Counted from the stretch's first letter, positions 30,635 to 40,622 are shown. The stretch: 64,000 bases of DNA from Ensifer sp. USDA 6670 (GCA_000421085.1 ATWE01000005.1:62001-126000), one strand, 5' to 3'. Notes: generated by a model not told the origin, from the letters alone. Numbers and translations are program-made.

Positions 30635-32542
30635 ATGGCGAGCCGCTATTCCGAAGTGTATGCCGCGTGGAAAGCCGATCCGAACGGCTTCTGGGCAGAT
30701 GCCGCATCGGCGATTGACTGGTTCAAGCGGCCGGAGCGCATCTTCGAGGCGGCCGGCGGCACCTATGGTCACTGGTTTCCGGACGGCGTCACCAATACCT
30801 GCCACAACTGCCTCGACCGGCATGTCGAGGCCGGCCGTGGCGAGCAGCCGGCCTTTATATATGACAGCCCCGTCACCGGCCGGATCGAGAAGATATCCTA
30901 TGCGGATCTGCTCGCCGACGTGAAGGCGATGGCTGCGATCTACCGCAAGCTGGGCGTCGATAAGGGCGATCGCATCATCATCTACATGCCGATGATTCCG
31001 CAGGCGGCGATCGCCATGCTCGCGGCAGCGCGGATCGGCGCCGTGCATTCCGTCGTTTTCGGCGGCTTTGCCGCCAACGAACTCGCCATGCGCATCGATG
31101 ATTGCCAGGCGAAGCTCGTCGTCTCGGCAAGCTGCGGGCTGGAGCCCGGGCGAACCGTCGCCTACAAGCCTCTGCTCGATCAGGCGATCGAAACCGCCAG
31201 CCACAAGCCGGCCCGTTGCCTGATTTATCAGCGCGATATGCTCGCCGCCGAAATGGTCAGCGGCCGCGACATCGATTTCGCCGAGGCGCTTGCGGAGGCC
31301 AGAGACGCCGGTGAGGAAGCCTCTTGCACGCCGGTAGCCTCCACCGATCCGCTCTATGTCCTCTATACGTCCGGCACGACCGGCCAGCCGAAAGGGGTCG
31401 TGCGGGACAATGGCGGGCACATGGTCGCGCTCAAATGGTCGATGGAGCACTTCTTCGGAGTCAATGCCGGCGACGTGTTCTGGGCGGCTTCCGACATCGG
31501 CTGGGTGGTCGGTCATTCCTACATCGTCTATGGGCCGCTCCTCAGCGGCTGCACCTCGGTCCTCTTCGAAGGAAAGCCGGTCGGGACGCCCGACCCCGGA
31601 ACCTATTGGCGCGTCATTTCCGAGCACGGCGTGGCCGTCATGTTCACCGCGCCGACGGCGCTGCGGGCGATCCGCAAGGAGGATCCGGAAGCGGCCCATG
31701 CAGGCCGTTACGACCTGTCTCGGTTCCGGGCGCTTTATCTCGCGGGCGAGCGGGCCGACCCGGACACGATCCGCTGGGCGGAACGGGCGCTGAAGGTCCC
31801 GGTCATCGATCACTGGTGGCAGACGGAAACAGGATGGCCCGTCGCCGGCAATCCATTGGGTCTCGGCCTCCTGCCGGTGAAATACGGTTCCCCGGCGGTT
31901 CCCCTCCCCGGCTATGACGTGCAGGTCGTCGACGACGCAGGCCACCCGGTGGAAACCGGCACGCTCGGCAATGTCGTGATCAAGCTGCCGCTGCCGCCCG
32001 GCTGCCTGCCGACGCTCTGGAATGCCGATCACCGCTTCCATGCGGCCTATCTCGAGGAATATCCCGGCTTCTACAAAACGGCGGATGCCGGCTATGTCGA
32101 CGAGGACGGCTACATTTTCATCATGGCCCGGACCGACGACATCATCAACGTCGCGGGACACCGTCTGTCGACGGGGGCCATGGAAGAGGTTTGCGCCAGC
32201 CATCCGGACGTCGCCGAATGCGCCGTGATCGGCATCGCCGATCCACTCAAGGGGCAGGTGCCGGCGGGCTTCCTGGTCATCAACGCCAATGTTTCCCGTG
32301 AAACAGAGGAAATCGAGAAGGAGGTCGTCGGTCTCGTTCGCGAGCGCATCGGACCGGTCGCAGCCTTCAGGACGGCGGTCTGCGTCAAGCGGCTGCCAAA
32401 GACGCGATCCGGCAAGATTCTGCGCTCGACGATCCAGAAGATCATCGACGGACAGCCATGGACGATGCCGGCAACGATCGACGATCCGGCGATCCTGGAC
32501 GAGATCACCGAACTGTTGCGGTCAAAGGGGATTGGCGCTTAG
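30635..32542 (+). CDS. prpE: Propionyl-CoA synthetase-like acyl-CoA synthetase
   Basis: A 635-residue AMP-forming acyl-CoA synthetase that activates a short acyl group, most like PrpE (propionate--CoA ligase). The AMP-binding signature YTSGTTGQPKGVVRD is near residue 247. The acyl-adenylate motif WWQTETGWPVAGNP is near 395. The C-terminal catalytic Lys is in KTRSGKILRSTIQK near 590, the target of acetylation control in this family. It has the N-terminal ACAS segment (YSEVYAAWKADPNGFWADAA). Its 3' third contains a parS-like sequence. A second synthetase, acs, lies 1.1 kb downstream. Confidence 0.88.
   Translation: MASRYSEVYAAWKADPNGFWADAASAIDWFKRPERIFEAAGGTYGHWFPDGVTNTCHNCLDRHVEAGRGEQPAFIYDSPVTGRIEKISYADLLADVKAMAAIYRKLGVDKGDRIIIYMPMIPQAAIAMLAAARIGAVHSVVFGGFAANELAMRIDDCQAKLVVSASCGLEPGRTVAYKPLLDQAIETASHKPARCLIYQRDMLAAEMVSGRDIDFAEALAEARDAGEEASCTPVASTDPLYVLYTSGTTGQPKGVVRDNGGHMVALKWSMEHFFGVNAGDVFWAASDIGWVVGHSYIVYGPLLSGCTSVLFEGKPVGTPDPGTYWRVISEHGVAVMFTAPTALRAIRKEDPEAAHAGRYDLSRFRALYLAGERADPDTIRWAERALKVPVIDHWWQTETGWPVAGNPLGLGLLPVKYGSPAVPLPGYDVQVVDDAGHPVETGTLGNVVIKLPLPPGCLPTLWNADHRFHAAYLEEYPGFYKTADAGYVDEDGYIFIMARTDDIINVAGHRLSTGAMEEVCASHPDVAECAVIGIADPLKGQVPAGFLVINANVSRETEEIEKEVVGLVRERIGPVAAFRTAVCVKRLPKTRSGKILRSTIQKIIDGQPWTMPATIDDPAILDEITELLRSKGIGA
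32290..32305. other. parS-like centromere site 6 (degenerate, inside prpE)
   Basis: TGTTTCCCGTGAAACA matches canonical parS at 15 of 16 positions, but the change (A to C) is in the central core. It is read as Val-Ser-Arg-Glu-Thr; TCA to TCC is silent. Confidence 0.6.
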
Positions 32543-32635
32543 AGCGCTTCCAGGAAAAGTGTGTAACGGTTTTCCGTCCGGGAGTGCGTTCGGTCAAACG
32601 TTAGAGCAGTTCAGTTTCCTGCGTCGGTCCGGACA
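32541..32635. repeat. Interspersed AGAGCGCTTCCAGGAAAAGTGTG-type element
   Basis: The stretch after prpE contains GAGCGCTTCCAGGAAAAGTG and ACGGTTTTCCGTCCGG, then TTAGAGCAGTTCAG. This pattern is familiar as an interspersed rhizobial intergenic repeat and relates to the element at 42281-42331. The family call is from memory. Confidence 0.45.
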
Positions 32636-32649
32636 GTGGCGGCCAACAA

Positions 32650-32677
32650 AAAACCCGGATCCTGCGACCCGGGTTTT
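32650..32677 (-). terminator. Rho-independent terminator of trcR
   Basis: Read on the minus strand, AAAACCCGG, a 10-nt loop and CCGGGTTTT form a 9-bp stem running into TTTTTTG, 24 nt after the trcR stop. Prolonged A/T flanks on both sides may make it work for prpE as well. Confidence 0.85.
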
Positions 32678-32701
32678 CGCATCTCGCCGACGGCGAAACG
32701 A

Positions 32702-33400
32702 TCAATAGTCGTCTTCTTCGTCGTCCTTGCGGTCCGACTTCAGCGACTTCAGCTTGGCGAAAACGGCATCGGCGTCGATTTCCTTTTCCTCTTCGCGATC
32801 CTGGCCGTAGTCGAGCTTTTCGGTTTCCTGTGCGGATTCGAGCGTCGCGCCTGTCTCGGCCGCCGAAGGCAGCGGGCGCCCCTTGGAGGCGCGCTCGACC
32901 TCAAGGTCCAGGTCGATCTGCGAGCAGAGGCCGAGGGTCACCGGGTCCATCGGCGTCAGGTTGGCGGAGTTCCAGTGGGTGCGCTCGCGAATCTGCTCGA
33001 TCGTCGCCTTCGTCGTGCCGACAAGACGCGAGATCTGCGCGTCCTTCAGTTCCGGATGGTTGCGGACCAGCCACAGAATGGCGTTCGGGCGGTCCTGGCG
33101 CTTGGAGACCGGCGTATAGCGCGGGCCCTTGCGCTTGGAGTCCGGGACGCGGACCTTCGGCTCCGAAAGCTTGAGTTTGTGATTCGGATTTCCTTCGGCG
33201 CGTGCGATCTCGTCGCGCGAAAGCTGACCGGTAGCGATTGGATCGAGGCCCTTGATACCCTGCGCCGATTCACCGTCGGCAATCGCCTTGACCTCGAGCG
33301 GGTGCAGCTTGCAGAACTGCGCGATCTGGTCGAACGAGAGTGCGGTGTTGTCAACCAGCCAGACGGCTGTTGCCTTGGGCATAAGCAGTTGCTGAGCCAT
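32702..33400 (-). CDS. trcR: Cell cycle transcriptional regulator TrcR (DUF1013)
   Basis: A 232-residue alphaproteobacterial DUF1013 protein, in current annotation named TrcR and linked to cell-cycle transcription. The N-terminal part is HTH-like (ATAVWLVDNTALSFDQIAQF, residues 10-29). A second HTH-like segment is PELKDAQISRLVGTTKATIE around 115. The C-terminal 60 residues are acidic, with a final KDDEEDDY. It has its own terminator and lies between two acyl-CoA synthetases. Function is taken from family naming, not shown by catalytic motifs. Confidence 0.85.
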   Translation of the reverse strand: MAQQLLMPKATAVWLVDNTALSFDQIAQFCKLHPLEVKAIADGESAQGIKGLDPIATGQLSRDEIARAEGNPNHKLKLSEPKVRVPDSKRKGPRYTPVSKRQDRPNAILWLVRNHPELKDAQISRLVGTTKATIEQIRERTHWNSANLTPMDPVTLGLCSQIDLDLEVERASKGRPLPSAAETGATLESAQETEKLDYGQDREEEKEIDADAVFAKLKSLKSDRKDDEEDDY

Positions 33401-33677
33401 GGATATAGTCCTTTTGTCCGTCCGCGCCGGTGTCGCGGGCCGTGGAGTCTACCACTCATTTCCGGGAATTGGGGGTTCTATACCGTTCTTGTCTCGAAAT
33501 TGCAATTCTTCACTTTCAAATGTGCTTTTGTCTAATTGCGGACGGGAACCGACCTGCTTATGAATTGTCGCAAAGGACCGGTGGGAGCCGATCCGGGGCG
33601 GAATGAGGAAATCTGTGCGCAGTTTTCCGCCGGCATTCCGCCCATGATCTGACCAGAAATGCGCAGGGAGGAAAATT

Positions 33678-35627
33678 ATGGACGTCAAGACCTACCCGGT
33701 CCTGGAAGCGGCCAAGAACCGCACGCTGCTCGACAATGCGGCCTATCTCGAATGGTACCGGGAGAGCGTTGCCGACCCGGAGAAGTTCTGGGGCGAGCAC
33801 GGCAAGCGGATCGAATGGTTCGAGCCCTATACCAAGGTCAAGAACACGTCCTTCGAGGGCGATGTCTCGATCAAGTGGTTCGAAGACGGACTGACCAACG
33901 TCTCCTACAACTGCATTGACCGCCACCTGAAGACGCACGGCGAAAAGACGGCAATCATATGGGAGGGAGACAATCCCTATCTCGACAAGAAGATCACCTA
34001 TAACGAGCTCTACGACAAGGTTTGTCGTCTTGCCAACGTCTTGAAGGAGCACGACGTAAAGAAGGGGGACCGCGTCACCATCTACATGCCGATGATCCCG
34101 GAAGCCGCCTATGCGATGCTCGCCTGTGCCCGCATCGGCGCGATCCATTCGGTCGTTTTCGGCGGCTTTTCGCCCGAGGCGCTCGCCGGCCGGATCGTCG
34201 ATTGCGAGTCCACCTTCGTGATCACCTGCGACGAGGGCGTGCGCGGCGGCAAGCCGGTTCCGCTCAAGGAAAACACCGATACCGCGATCGATATCGCTGC
34301 CAGGCAGCATGTCACCGTCAGCAAGGTCCTCGTCGTGCGCCGCACCGGCGGCAAGGTCGGCTGGGCACCGGGCCGCGATCTCTGGTATCACCAGGAGACC
34401 GCGGCGGCAGAGCCGCATTGCCCGCCGGAAAAGATGAATGCGGAGGACCCGCTCTTCATCCTCTATACCTCGGGCTCGACCGGGAAGCCGAAAGGCGTGC
34501 TGCACACGACCGGCGGCTATCTCGTCTATGCTTCGATGACGCACCAATACGTGTTCGATTACCAGGACGGCGACATCTACTGGTGCACGGCCGATGTCGG
34601 CTGGGTCACCGGTCACTCCTATATCGTCTACGGGCCGCTCGCCAATGCGGCGACGACGCTGATGTTCGAGGGCGTGCCGAATTTCCCCGACGCGGGACGG
34701 TTCTGGGAAGTGGTCGACAAGCACAAGGTCAACATCTTCTACACCGCGCCGACCGCGATCCGCTCGCTGATGGGAGCGGGCGACGATTTCGTCAAGCGCT
34801 CCTCGCGCTCTTCGCTGCGCCTGCTCGGAACGGTCGGCGAACCGATCAATCCGGAAGCCTGGGAGTGGTACTATCACGTCGCCGGCGACGAGCGTTGCCC
34901 TGTCGTCGACACCTGGTGGCAGACTGAAACCGGCGGCATACTGATCACGCCGCTGCCGGGGGCTACCGATCTCAAACCCGGCTCCGCGACGCGGCCCTTC
35001 TTCGGCGTTCAGCCGCAGATCGTGGACAGCGACGGCAAGGTCTTAGAGGGCGCGGCCGACGGCAACCTTTGCATCAGCGACAGCTGGCCCGGGCAGATGC
35101 GGACGGTCTATGGCGATCACGAACGCTTCATCCAGACCTACTTCTCCACTTACAAGGGCAAGTACTTCACAGGCGACGGCTGCCGCCGCGACGAGGACGG
35201 CTACTACTGGATTACCGGCCGCGTCGACGACGTCCTGAACGTCTCCGGCCACCGGCTCGGCACGGCGGAGGTGGAATCGGCGCTCGTCTCCCACAACCTC
35301 GTTTCCGAGGCCGCGGTGGTCGGCTATCCGCATCCGATCAAGGGTCAGGGCATCTATTGCTACGTTTCCCTGATGGCCGGCGAGGTCGGAGACGAGGAAC
35401 TGCGCCAGGCGCTCGTCAAGCACGTCCGTTCGGAAATCGGGCCGATCGCGACACCGGACAAGATCCAGTTCGCGCCCGGTCTGCCCAAAACGCGCTCGGG
35501 AAAGATCATGCGCCGGATTCTCCGCAAGATCGCCGAGGACGACTTCGGTTCGCTGGGCGACACCTCGACGCTCGCCGATCCAGGCGTCGTCGACGACCTG
35601 ATCGCCAATCGTCAGAACCGCGCTTGA
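33678..35627 (+). CDS. acs: Acetyl-CoA synthetase
   Basis: A 649-residue AMP-forming acetate--CoA ligase. Signatures are [20 protein letters not shown] (near residue 263), [16 protein letters not shown] (near 413) and [16 protein letters not shown] (near 516). [16 protein letters not shown] carries the catalytic, regulatory Lys near 608. The N-terminus has [31 protein letters not shown] precedes the ATG. It converts acetate to acetyl-CoA for growth on acetate. Its closeness to a PrpE-like gene suggests a local short-chain acid activation cluster, though they are not one operon (trcR lies between, on the other strand). Confidence 0.96.
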   Translation: MDVKTYPVLEAAKNRTLLDNAAYLEWYRESVADPEKFWGEHGKRIEWFEPYTKVKNTSFEGDVSIKWFEDGLTNVSYNCIDRHLKTHGEKTAIIWEGDNPYLDKKITYNELYDKVCRLANVLKEHDVKKGDRVTIYMPMIPEAAYAMLACARIGAIHSVVFGGFSPEALAGRIVDCESTFVITCDEGVRGGKPVPLKENTDTAIDIAARQHVTVSKVLVVRRTGGKVGWAPGRDLWYHQETAAAEPHCPPEKMNAEDPLFILYTSGSTGKPKGVLHTTGGYLVYASMTHQYVFDYQDGDIYWCTADVGWVTGHSYIVYGPLANAATTLMFEGVPNFPDAGRFWEVVDKHKVNIFYTAPTAIRSLMGAGDDFVKRSSRSSLRLLGTVGEPINPEAWEWYYHVAGDERCPVVDTWWQTETGGILITPLPGATDLKPGSATRPFFGVQPQIVDSDGKVLEGAADGNLCISDSWPGQMRTVYGDHERFIQTYFSTYKGKYFTGDGCRRDEDGYYWITGRVDDVLNVSGHRLGTAEVESALVSHNLVSEAAVVGYPHPIKGQGIYCYVSLMAGEVGDEELRQALVKHVRSEIGPIATPDKIQFAPGLPKTRSGKIMRRILRKIAEDDFGSLGDTSTLADPGVVDDLIANRQNRA

Positions 35628-35655
35628 TGTGAGCTGGGGTATGGGCGCTTCAAAT

Positions 35656-35810
35656 TTCGCCCCTCACCCTAACCCTCTCCCCGCGAGCGGGAGAGGGGAC
35701 GAGAGTGCTGATGTATTTACGGAAAATGTGAGGCAGTGGGGTGGCCGCGGTGTCCCTTCTCCCCGCGTGCGGGGAGAAGGTCGCGGCAGCGGGATGAGGG
35801 GCTGTACCCG
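35656..35810. repeat. Pair of interspersed palindromic elements
   Basis: Two hairpins follow acs: CCCTCTCCCCGC-GA-GCGGGAGAGGG (35673-35698) and CCTTCTCCCCGC-GT-GCGGGGAGAAGG (35755-35780, perfect 12-bp arms). They are enclosed by CCCCTCACCCT and GGGATGAGGGG. They resemble the elements at 12895 and 50681. Open frames here are by-products of the repeat. Confidence 0.7.
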
Positions 35811-35872
35811 CACGCCAGCAGCCGCGACGCAGCGCCCGATTCGCCACCGAAACGAACCCTGACGGCCTACCC

Positions 35873-36073
35873 TCAGAAATCGATAGCCCGGCCCTTGATC
35901 TCCCAATCGCCGAAACGAGCCGGGTCGAGGCCGCCGCGTCCGCCCAGTTCCGCCGGCATATCCTTCGGCGCTTCGGCACGTCGCCTCTCTTCGGCCTCCT
36001 TAAGAGCGCGTATTGCCGCGGGGGAAAGCGGACGGTTGGGGCGGTCGGGAGAATTGTCGTTGTTGTTCTGCAT
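35873..36073 (-). CDS. DUF1674 protein, succinate dehydrogenase assembly factor 4 family
   Basis: A 66-residue protein with the DUF1674 C-terminal signature GGLDPARFGDWEIKGRAIDF, where the final D-W-E..K-G-x-x-x-D-F pattern is diagnostic. Eukaryotic SDHAF4/Sdh8 binds flavinylated SdhA and protects it before complex assembly; bacterial members are assumed to act likewise. The N-terminal half is disordered and charged. I chose the ATG at 36073; an earlier in-frame start at 36127 adds 18 residues. It is divergent from htpX. Confidence 0.85.
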   Translation of the reverse strand: MQNNNDNSPDRPNRPLSPAAIRALKEAEERRRAEAPKDMPAELGGRGGLDPARFGDWEIKGRAIDF

Positions 36074-36156
36074 ACCGGTCGCGGTTTCCCTAACGATATT
36101 GAAGAGCTGGCCGTTTATCCCCATCATATAGGCACTTCCGTGTGAACGGAAAAGCT

Positions 36157-36172
36157 TGATTCACGTGAAACC
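36157..36172. other. parS-like centromere site 7
   Basis: TGATTCACGTGAAACC matches canonical parS at 14 of 16 positions. It is intergenic, between the DUF1674 gene and htpX, about 12 kb beyond parAB. Confidence 0.82.
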
Positions 36173-36257
36173 TTCGCGCGCACCGAATGGAACGAAGCGG
36201 CTGCAAGCGGCTTTCCAAGAGGCGCGGAAAGGACACCCATATGGTTGGAGCTCATTC

Positions 36258-37217
36258 ATGAATCTCATGCGCACCGCAATGCTGCTTGCCTTCATGACCG
36301 TCCTCTTCATGGCCGTCGGCTATGTCATAGGCGGCCGCGGTGGCATGATGATCGCGCTCGTCATGGCCGCAGGCATGAACTTCTTCTCCTACTGGAATTC
36401 CGACCGGATGGTGCTGCGGATGTACCGGGCCCAGGAGGTGGACGAGCACAGCGCGCCGGAATATTACGGGATCGTCCGCGATCTGGCGAAGAATGCCGGC
36501 CTGCCGATGCCGCGCGTCTACGTCATCGACAGCCCGCAGCCGAATGCCTTCGCCACCGGCCGCAACCCGGAGAACGCTGCGGTCGCCGCTTCGACGGGAC
36601 TGCTGCATTCGCTTTCCTACGAGGAGGTTGCCGGGGTCATGGCGCATGAGCTCGCCCACATCCAGTATCGCGACACTTTGACGATGACGCTGACGGCGAC
36701 GCTCGCCGGTGCGATTTCCATGCTTGGCAACTTCGCCTTCTTCTTCGGCGGCAACCGCGAGAACAACAATCCGCTCGGCTTCATCGGCGTGCTGATCGCG
36801 ATGATCGTCGCCCCGCTCGCGGCCATGCTGGTACAGATGGCGATCAGCCGTACACGCGAATATTCCGCCGACCGCCGAGGTGCGGAAATCTGCGGCAATC
36901 CCCTCTGGCTTTCCTCGGCGCTTCGCAAGATCGCCGGTGCCGCTCAGGTCATCCATAACAATGACGCCGAGCGCAATCCGGCGACGGCGCACATGTTCAT
37001 CATCAATCCCCTCTCGGGCGAGCGGATGGACAATCTGTTCTCGACTCATCCGAATACCGAGAACCGGGTCGCGGCTCTGGAGAGAATGGCCCGCGAGACG
37101 CCCACGGGCTCGACGGCACCGGTCCGCCCTGATAATGCAGGGCGCAAATCGCGCTCTGTCCCGAGAACAGGCTGGGGTCGCGGTGGTTCCGAACCGCCGA
37201 AAGGCCCCTGGTCCTGA
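36258..37217 (+). CDS. htpX: Zinc metalloprotease HtpX
   Basis: A 319-residue M48-family membrane protease that degrades misfolded inner-membrane proteins. Two N-terminal helices (residues 5-28 and about 29-45) precede the zinc motif HELAH near residue 130. Two more helices ([15 protein letters not shown] and [19 protein letters not shown]) follow, and the third zinc ligand lies in [15 protein letters not shown]. The cytosolic tail is Pro/Arg/Gly-rich. Start ATG 36258 follows TTGGAG; an extension to the parS site at 36156 is open but uses TTG. Its stop overlaps the rsmB start by 1 nt. Confidence 0.95.
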   Translation: MNLMRTAMLLAFMTVLFMAVGYVIGGRGGMMIALVMAAGMNFFSYWNSDRMVLRMYRAQEVDEHSAPEYYGIVRDLAKNAGLPMPRVYVIDSPQPNAFATGRNPENAAVAASTGLLHSLSYEEVAGVMAHELAHIQYRDTLTMTLTATLAGAISMLGNFAFFFGGNRENNNPLGFIGVLIAMIVAPLAAMLVQMAISRTREYSADRRGAEICGNPLWLSSALRKIAGAAQVIHNNDAERNPATAHMFIINPLSGERMDNLFSTHPNTENRVAALERMARETPTGSTAPVRPDNAGRKSRSVPRTGWGRGGSEPPKGPWS

Positions 37218-38629
37218 TGCCCGAAAACAACAAGAACGATTCACGTCCGAAACGATCCCGAGAGCACAATCGCTCCAGAGCGGGAGGAGCCCGGCCCGGA
37301 GCGGATGCCGCGGCCAAACCGGGCCTGAAGAGCCGTCAGGCGGCTGCCAAGATCCTGGCGGCGGTGGTGGACCGCAAGACGCCGCTCGACGGAATGCTCG
37401 ACCCGGAGCGCGGCAACCCGGTCTATCGCGAGTTGAGCGAAGCCGATCGCGCGCTTGTGCGCGCCATTCTCAACTCGGCACTGCGCCATCTGCCGCGTAT
37501 TCGCGCGGCCATCGATTCGCTTCTGCAAACGCCCCTGCCGGAGGGTGCTCGGGCTCTCGAACACGTGCTGACCGTCGCCGCGGCGCAAATTCTCTATCTC
37601 GACGTTCCGGATCACTCGGCAGTCGATCTCGCAGTGGAACAGGCCCAGTCCGACCCGCGCAACCGCCGTTTCGCAAGCCTCGTCAACGCCGTATTGCGGC
37701 GGCTTTCGCGTGAAAAGGGCGAAATTCTCGAAAAGCTGCGGCAAGTGCCGGCGATGCCCGGCTGGTTTTTCGACAGGCTCGTCACCTGTTACGGTCCCGA
37801 CCAGGCCGAGCGCATCTCCGAGGCGCAGCTCATACCCGCCGCTATCGATGTGACCGTGAAATCCGATGCGGCTTCCTGGGCGGAACGGCTCGCCGGCACC
37901 ATGTTGCCGACGGGCTCCGTTCGTCTTCAGGATTTCTCCGGTTCGATCCCGTCGCTTTCAGGCTTTGCGGAGGGCGCCTGGTGGGTCCAGGACGCTGCTG
38001 CCTCCATTCCGGCACGCCTTTTCGGGGATATTCACGGAAAAAAAGTGGTCGATCTCTGTGCTGCGCCCGGCGGCAAGACGGCGCAGCTCGTTCTGGCGGG
38101 GGCGGAGGTGACCGCGCTCGATCAGTCTTCGAGCCGGTTGCGGCGGCTCAAGACCAACCTCGAGCGGCTTGGCTTCGAGGCCCGGACCAAGGAGAGCGAT
38201 ATGGCCGAGTTCCGGCCGGAAGAACTCTTTGACGCGGCCCTTCTCGACGCCCCCTGCTCCTCGACGGGCACCACCCGGCGGCATCCCGACGTGCTCTGGA
38301 CGAAAGGCCCGCAGGACGTCGAGAAGCTTGCCAGGCTGCAGGAACGGCTGCTGCGACACGCGCTTACCCTGGTGAGGCCCGGTGGCCTCATCGTCTTCTC
38401 CAATTGCTCGCTCGACCCGCTGGAGGGAGAGGAGGTCGTCGCCCGCGTCGTCGCCGACGGCGGATGCGAACGGGTGCCGATCGACGCAGCCGATTGGCCG
38501 GGGCTCGAAGAGGCAATCACCGCGCTTGGAGAGTTCCGCACGACACCCGCGATGCTGCCGCTGGAACCGCCCTTCGCCGGTGGCCTCGATGGCTTTTATG
38601 CCGCCGTGCTGCGCCGTGCGGCTGCCTGA
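37217..38629 (+). CDS. rsmB: RsmB/NOP family 16S rRNA (cytosine-5) methyltransferase
   Basis: A 470-residue enzyme of the RsmB/Fmu group. A Lys/Arg-rich N-terminus (about 40 residues) precedes a NusB-like RNA-binding domain (about 45-165, with VNAVLRRLSREKGEIL). The Rossmann methyltransferase has VVDLCAAPGGKTAQL (near 278), the PC motif LLDAPCSSTGTTRRHPDV (near 345) and the second catalytic Cys in FSNCSLDP (near 394). Fmu methylates C967 of 16S rRNA in E. coli. Translational coupling with htpX is indicated by the ATGA-type overlap. Confidence 0.93.
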   Translation: MPENNKNDSRPKRSREHNRSRAGGARPGADAAAKPGLKSRQAAAKILAAVVDRKTPLDGMLDPERGNPVYRELSEADRALVRAILNSALRHLPRIRAAIDSLLQTPLPEGARALEHVLTVAAAQILYLDVPDHSAVDLAVEQAQSDPRNRRFASLVNAVLRRLSREKGEILEKLRQVPAMPGWFFDRLVTCYGPDQAERISEAQLIPAAIDVTVKSDAASWAERLAGTMLPTGSVRLQDFSGSIPSLSGFAEGAWWVQDAAASIPARLFGDIHGKKVVDLCAAPGGKTAQLVLAGAEVTALDQSSSRLRRLKTNLERLGFEARTKESDMAEFRPEELFDAALLDAPCSSTGTTRRHPDVLWTKGPQDVEKLARLQERLLRHALTLVRPGGLIVFSNCSLDPLEGEEVVARVVADGGCERVPIDAADWPGLEEAITALGEFRTTPAMLPLEPPFAGGLDGFYAAVLRRAAA

Positions 38630-38795
38630 GGGCGCTCATCAACAGACTGTTTTGCTGCGACAATTGACGCCTTCGGACGGCCCGCCTATCAATGGCGACA
38701 GGGTTGATAAAAATTTAATGTTTTTTCCCGCACGATTCCGATCTCCTGCATGATCCTCGAATCGGCTCCGGTTCAAGAGGAAACCACGGGCGCCG

Positions 38796-40481
38796 ATGCC
38801 GTTTTCCAGTAAAACAAGGCTCCTATATTTGTATTTGCGCGAAGGCCAACGACGATTGGCGCGTCTGCTTTCACGCGGAATGACGGCGAGGCTGCGTTTC
38901 GCGATCTCCACGCCCGCTCGTCTGATCGTCGCGCCCACGGATCTTCGGGCCATCGATCCCTTCGCCGCCGAAGAGATCCTCGCAGGTCGCTTCCCGCTCG
39001 CCGGCCGCGTTCTGGATACCGAAGGCGAGTCGCCTTTCGAAATCGACCTGCCGTCGCGCGAGTTCGCGGCCCGCCTTCATTCCTTCGGCTGGCTGCGTCA
39101 CATGCGGGCGATACAGGACGATGCCGGCTCGGTCAGGCTGCGCCAGATCATGGACGACTGGATGGGCAGCCATGGCCGAAGCATCGGTGAAATCTCGTGG
39201 GAAGCGGATGTGGTTGCGCAGCGCGTCATCGCCTGGCTGTCCCATTCGCCGGTGGTGCTGCGTAATGCCGAGCACGGTTTCTATCGCCGCTTCCTGAGGA
39301 GCCTTGCGCTTCAGGTCCGCTATCTCCGGAATGTCGCCGAGACCGTGACCGATGGAGAGGCGCGCCTGAGGGTCCGCCTGGCACTCGCCATGGCCTCCGT
39401 TTCGATGCCGGCTACGGCTTCAGCGATCCGCAAGGCTTCGCGCAATCTGGATCTGGAGCTGGAGCGGCAGCTTCTGCCTGACGGGGCGCATTTCTCCCGA
39501 AACCCCCGCGCGGGACTCGAGCTGCTGCTCGATCTGCTGCCGCTGCGCCAGACCTATGTCAATCTCGGACACGACGTGCCCGCGAGGCTCATTCCCTGCA
39601 TCGACCGCATGTATCCGGCGCTGCGCTTCTTCCGCCACCAGAGCGGGGAGCTCGCCCTCTTCAACGGTGCGACATCGGTTCTCGCCCATGAGCTCGCCTC
39701 GGTGCTCAGATATGACGAAACGTCCGGCGAGCCGTTCCGGTCGTTGCCGCACGCCCATTACGAACGTCTGTCGATGGGCGATACCGTCATCATCATGGAC
39801 ACCGGGCGACCGCTTTCGGTCGAGCTGTCGCGCAGCGCCCATGCCGGCTGCCTCTCCTTCGAGATGTCCTCCGGCAGGAATCGCTTCGTCGTCAACTCCG
39901 GCGCGCCCAAATTCGCCGGCGAACGATTTCGGCAGATGGCGCGCACGACCGCTGCGCATTCCACTGTCACCGTCGACGACACCTCTTCCTGCCGCTTTTC
40001 GCAGTCGCGGTTTCTCGGCCCGGTCATGGTCAGCGGTCCCTCGCGCGTCGCGATCGAGAGAAAGGACGAGCCCGGAAGCATCGAGCAGGTCAAAGCGAGC
40101 CACGACGGCTACCTTGCGTCCTTCGGCCTGATCCATGAGCGCGACATCGGAATTCTCAATGGCGGGGGGCTGATCCGCGGCCGCGACCGCCTGCTGCTGG
40201 AGGACGGCAGCGATCCGGAAAACGACGGCGACGCGACCGCGGTCGCCCGATTCCACATCCATCCGGCAATCGGCATGCGACGGCACAGCGAGAGCGAGAT
40301 ATATCTGACGGCACCCGATGGAGAGGCATGGCTCTTCGCCTGTCGCGACGGTGCGCTCGCGATCGAGGAGGATATCTTCTTCGCCGATCCTTCCGGCGTG
40401 CGCGCCTCGTCGCAGATAAGCGTGAGCTTTTCCGCCGCCTCGCAGCCGGAGATCCAGTGGACTTTCACGCGCGAGGGATGA
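38796..40481 (+). CDS. Heparinase II/III family protein
   Basis: A 561-residue protein with a helical N-terminal toroid (about 60-300) and a C-terminal heparinase II/III-like beta-sandwich (about 310-550). Visible motifs are GAPKFAGERFRQMARTTAAH, then STVTVDDTSS and ARFHIHPAIGM. Characterised relatives are polysaccharide lyases acting on uronic-acid glycans. The natural substrate in rhizobia is not known. No clear cleavable signal peptide is visible, unusual for a secreted lyase. It sits between rsmB and purH, a conserved rhizobial order, and may be co-transcribed with purH (141-nt gap). Confidence 0.85.
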   Translation: MPFSSKTRLLYLYLREGQRRLARLLSRGMTARLRFAISTPARLIVAPTDLRAIDPFAAEEILAGRFPLAGRVLDTEGESPFEIDLPSREFAARLHSFGWLRHMRAIQDDAGSVRLRQIMDDWMGSHGRSIGEISWEADVVAQRVIAWLSHSPVVLRNAEHGFYRRFLRSLALQVRYLRNVAETVTDGEARLRVRLALAMASVSMPATASAIRKASRNLDLELERQLLPDGAHFSRNPRAGLELLLDLLPLRQTYVNLGHDVPARLIPCIDRMYPALRFFRHQSGELALFNGATSVLAHELASVLRYDETSGEPFRSLPHAHYERLSMGDTVIIMDTGRPLSVELSRSAHAGCLSFEMSSGRNRFVVNSGAPKFAGERFRQMARTTAAHSTVTVDDTSSCRFSQSRFLGPVMVSGPSRVAIERKDEPGSIEQVKASHDGYLASFGLIHERDIGILNGGGLIRGRDRLLLEDGSDPENDGDATAVARFHIHPAIGMRRHSESEIYLTAPDGEAWLFACRDGALAIEEDIFFADPSGVRASSQISVSFSAASQPEIQWTFTREG

Positions 40482-40622
40482 TCCCGAAATTGCGCCGGGC
40501 CTATTTTCCCGTTGTTGCGGCGCCGAAGGTTCCTTCCGGGAACAAGCTATGCTAACGGGCAGCCATCCCAATCGCCGGAACCTCCTCCCTACGCGTCCGG
40601 CGCTGCCAAAGGAGCAAGGTCG

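Noticed and set aside
35629-35862. Short open frames after acs
   Set aside because: They consist of palindromic repeat sequence and have no homology-like features.
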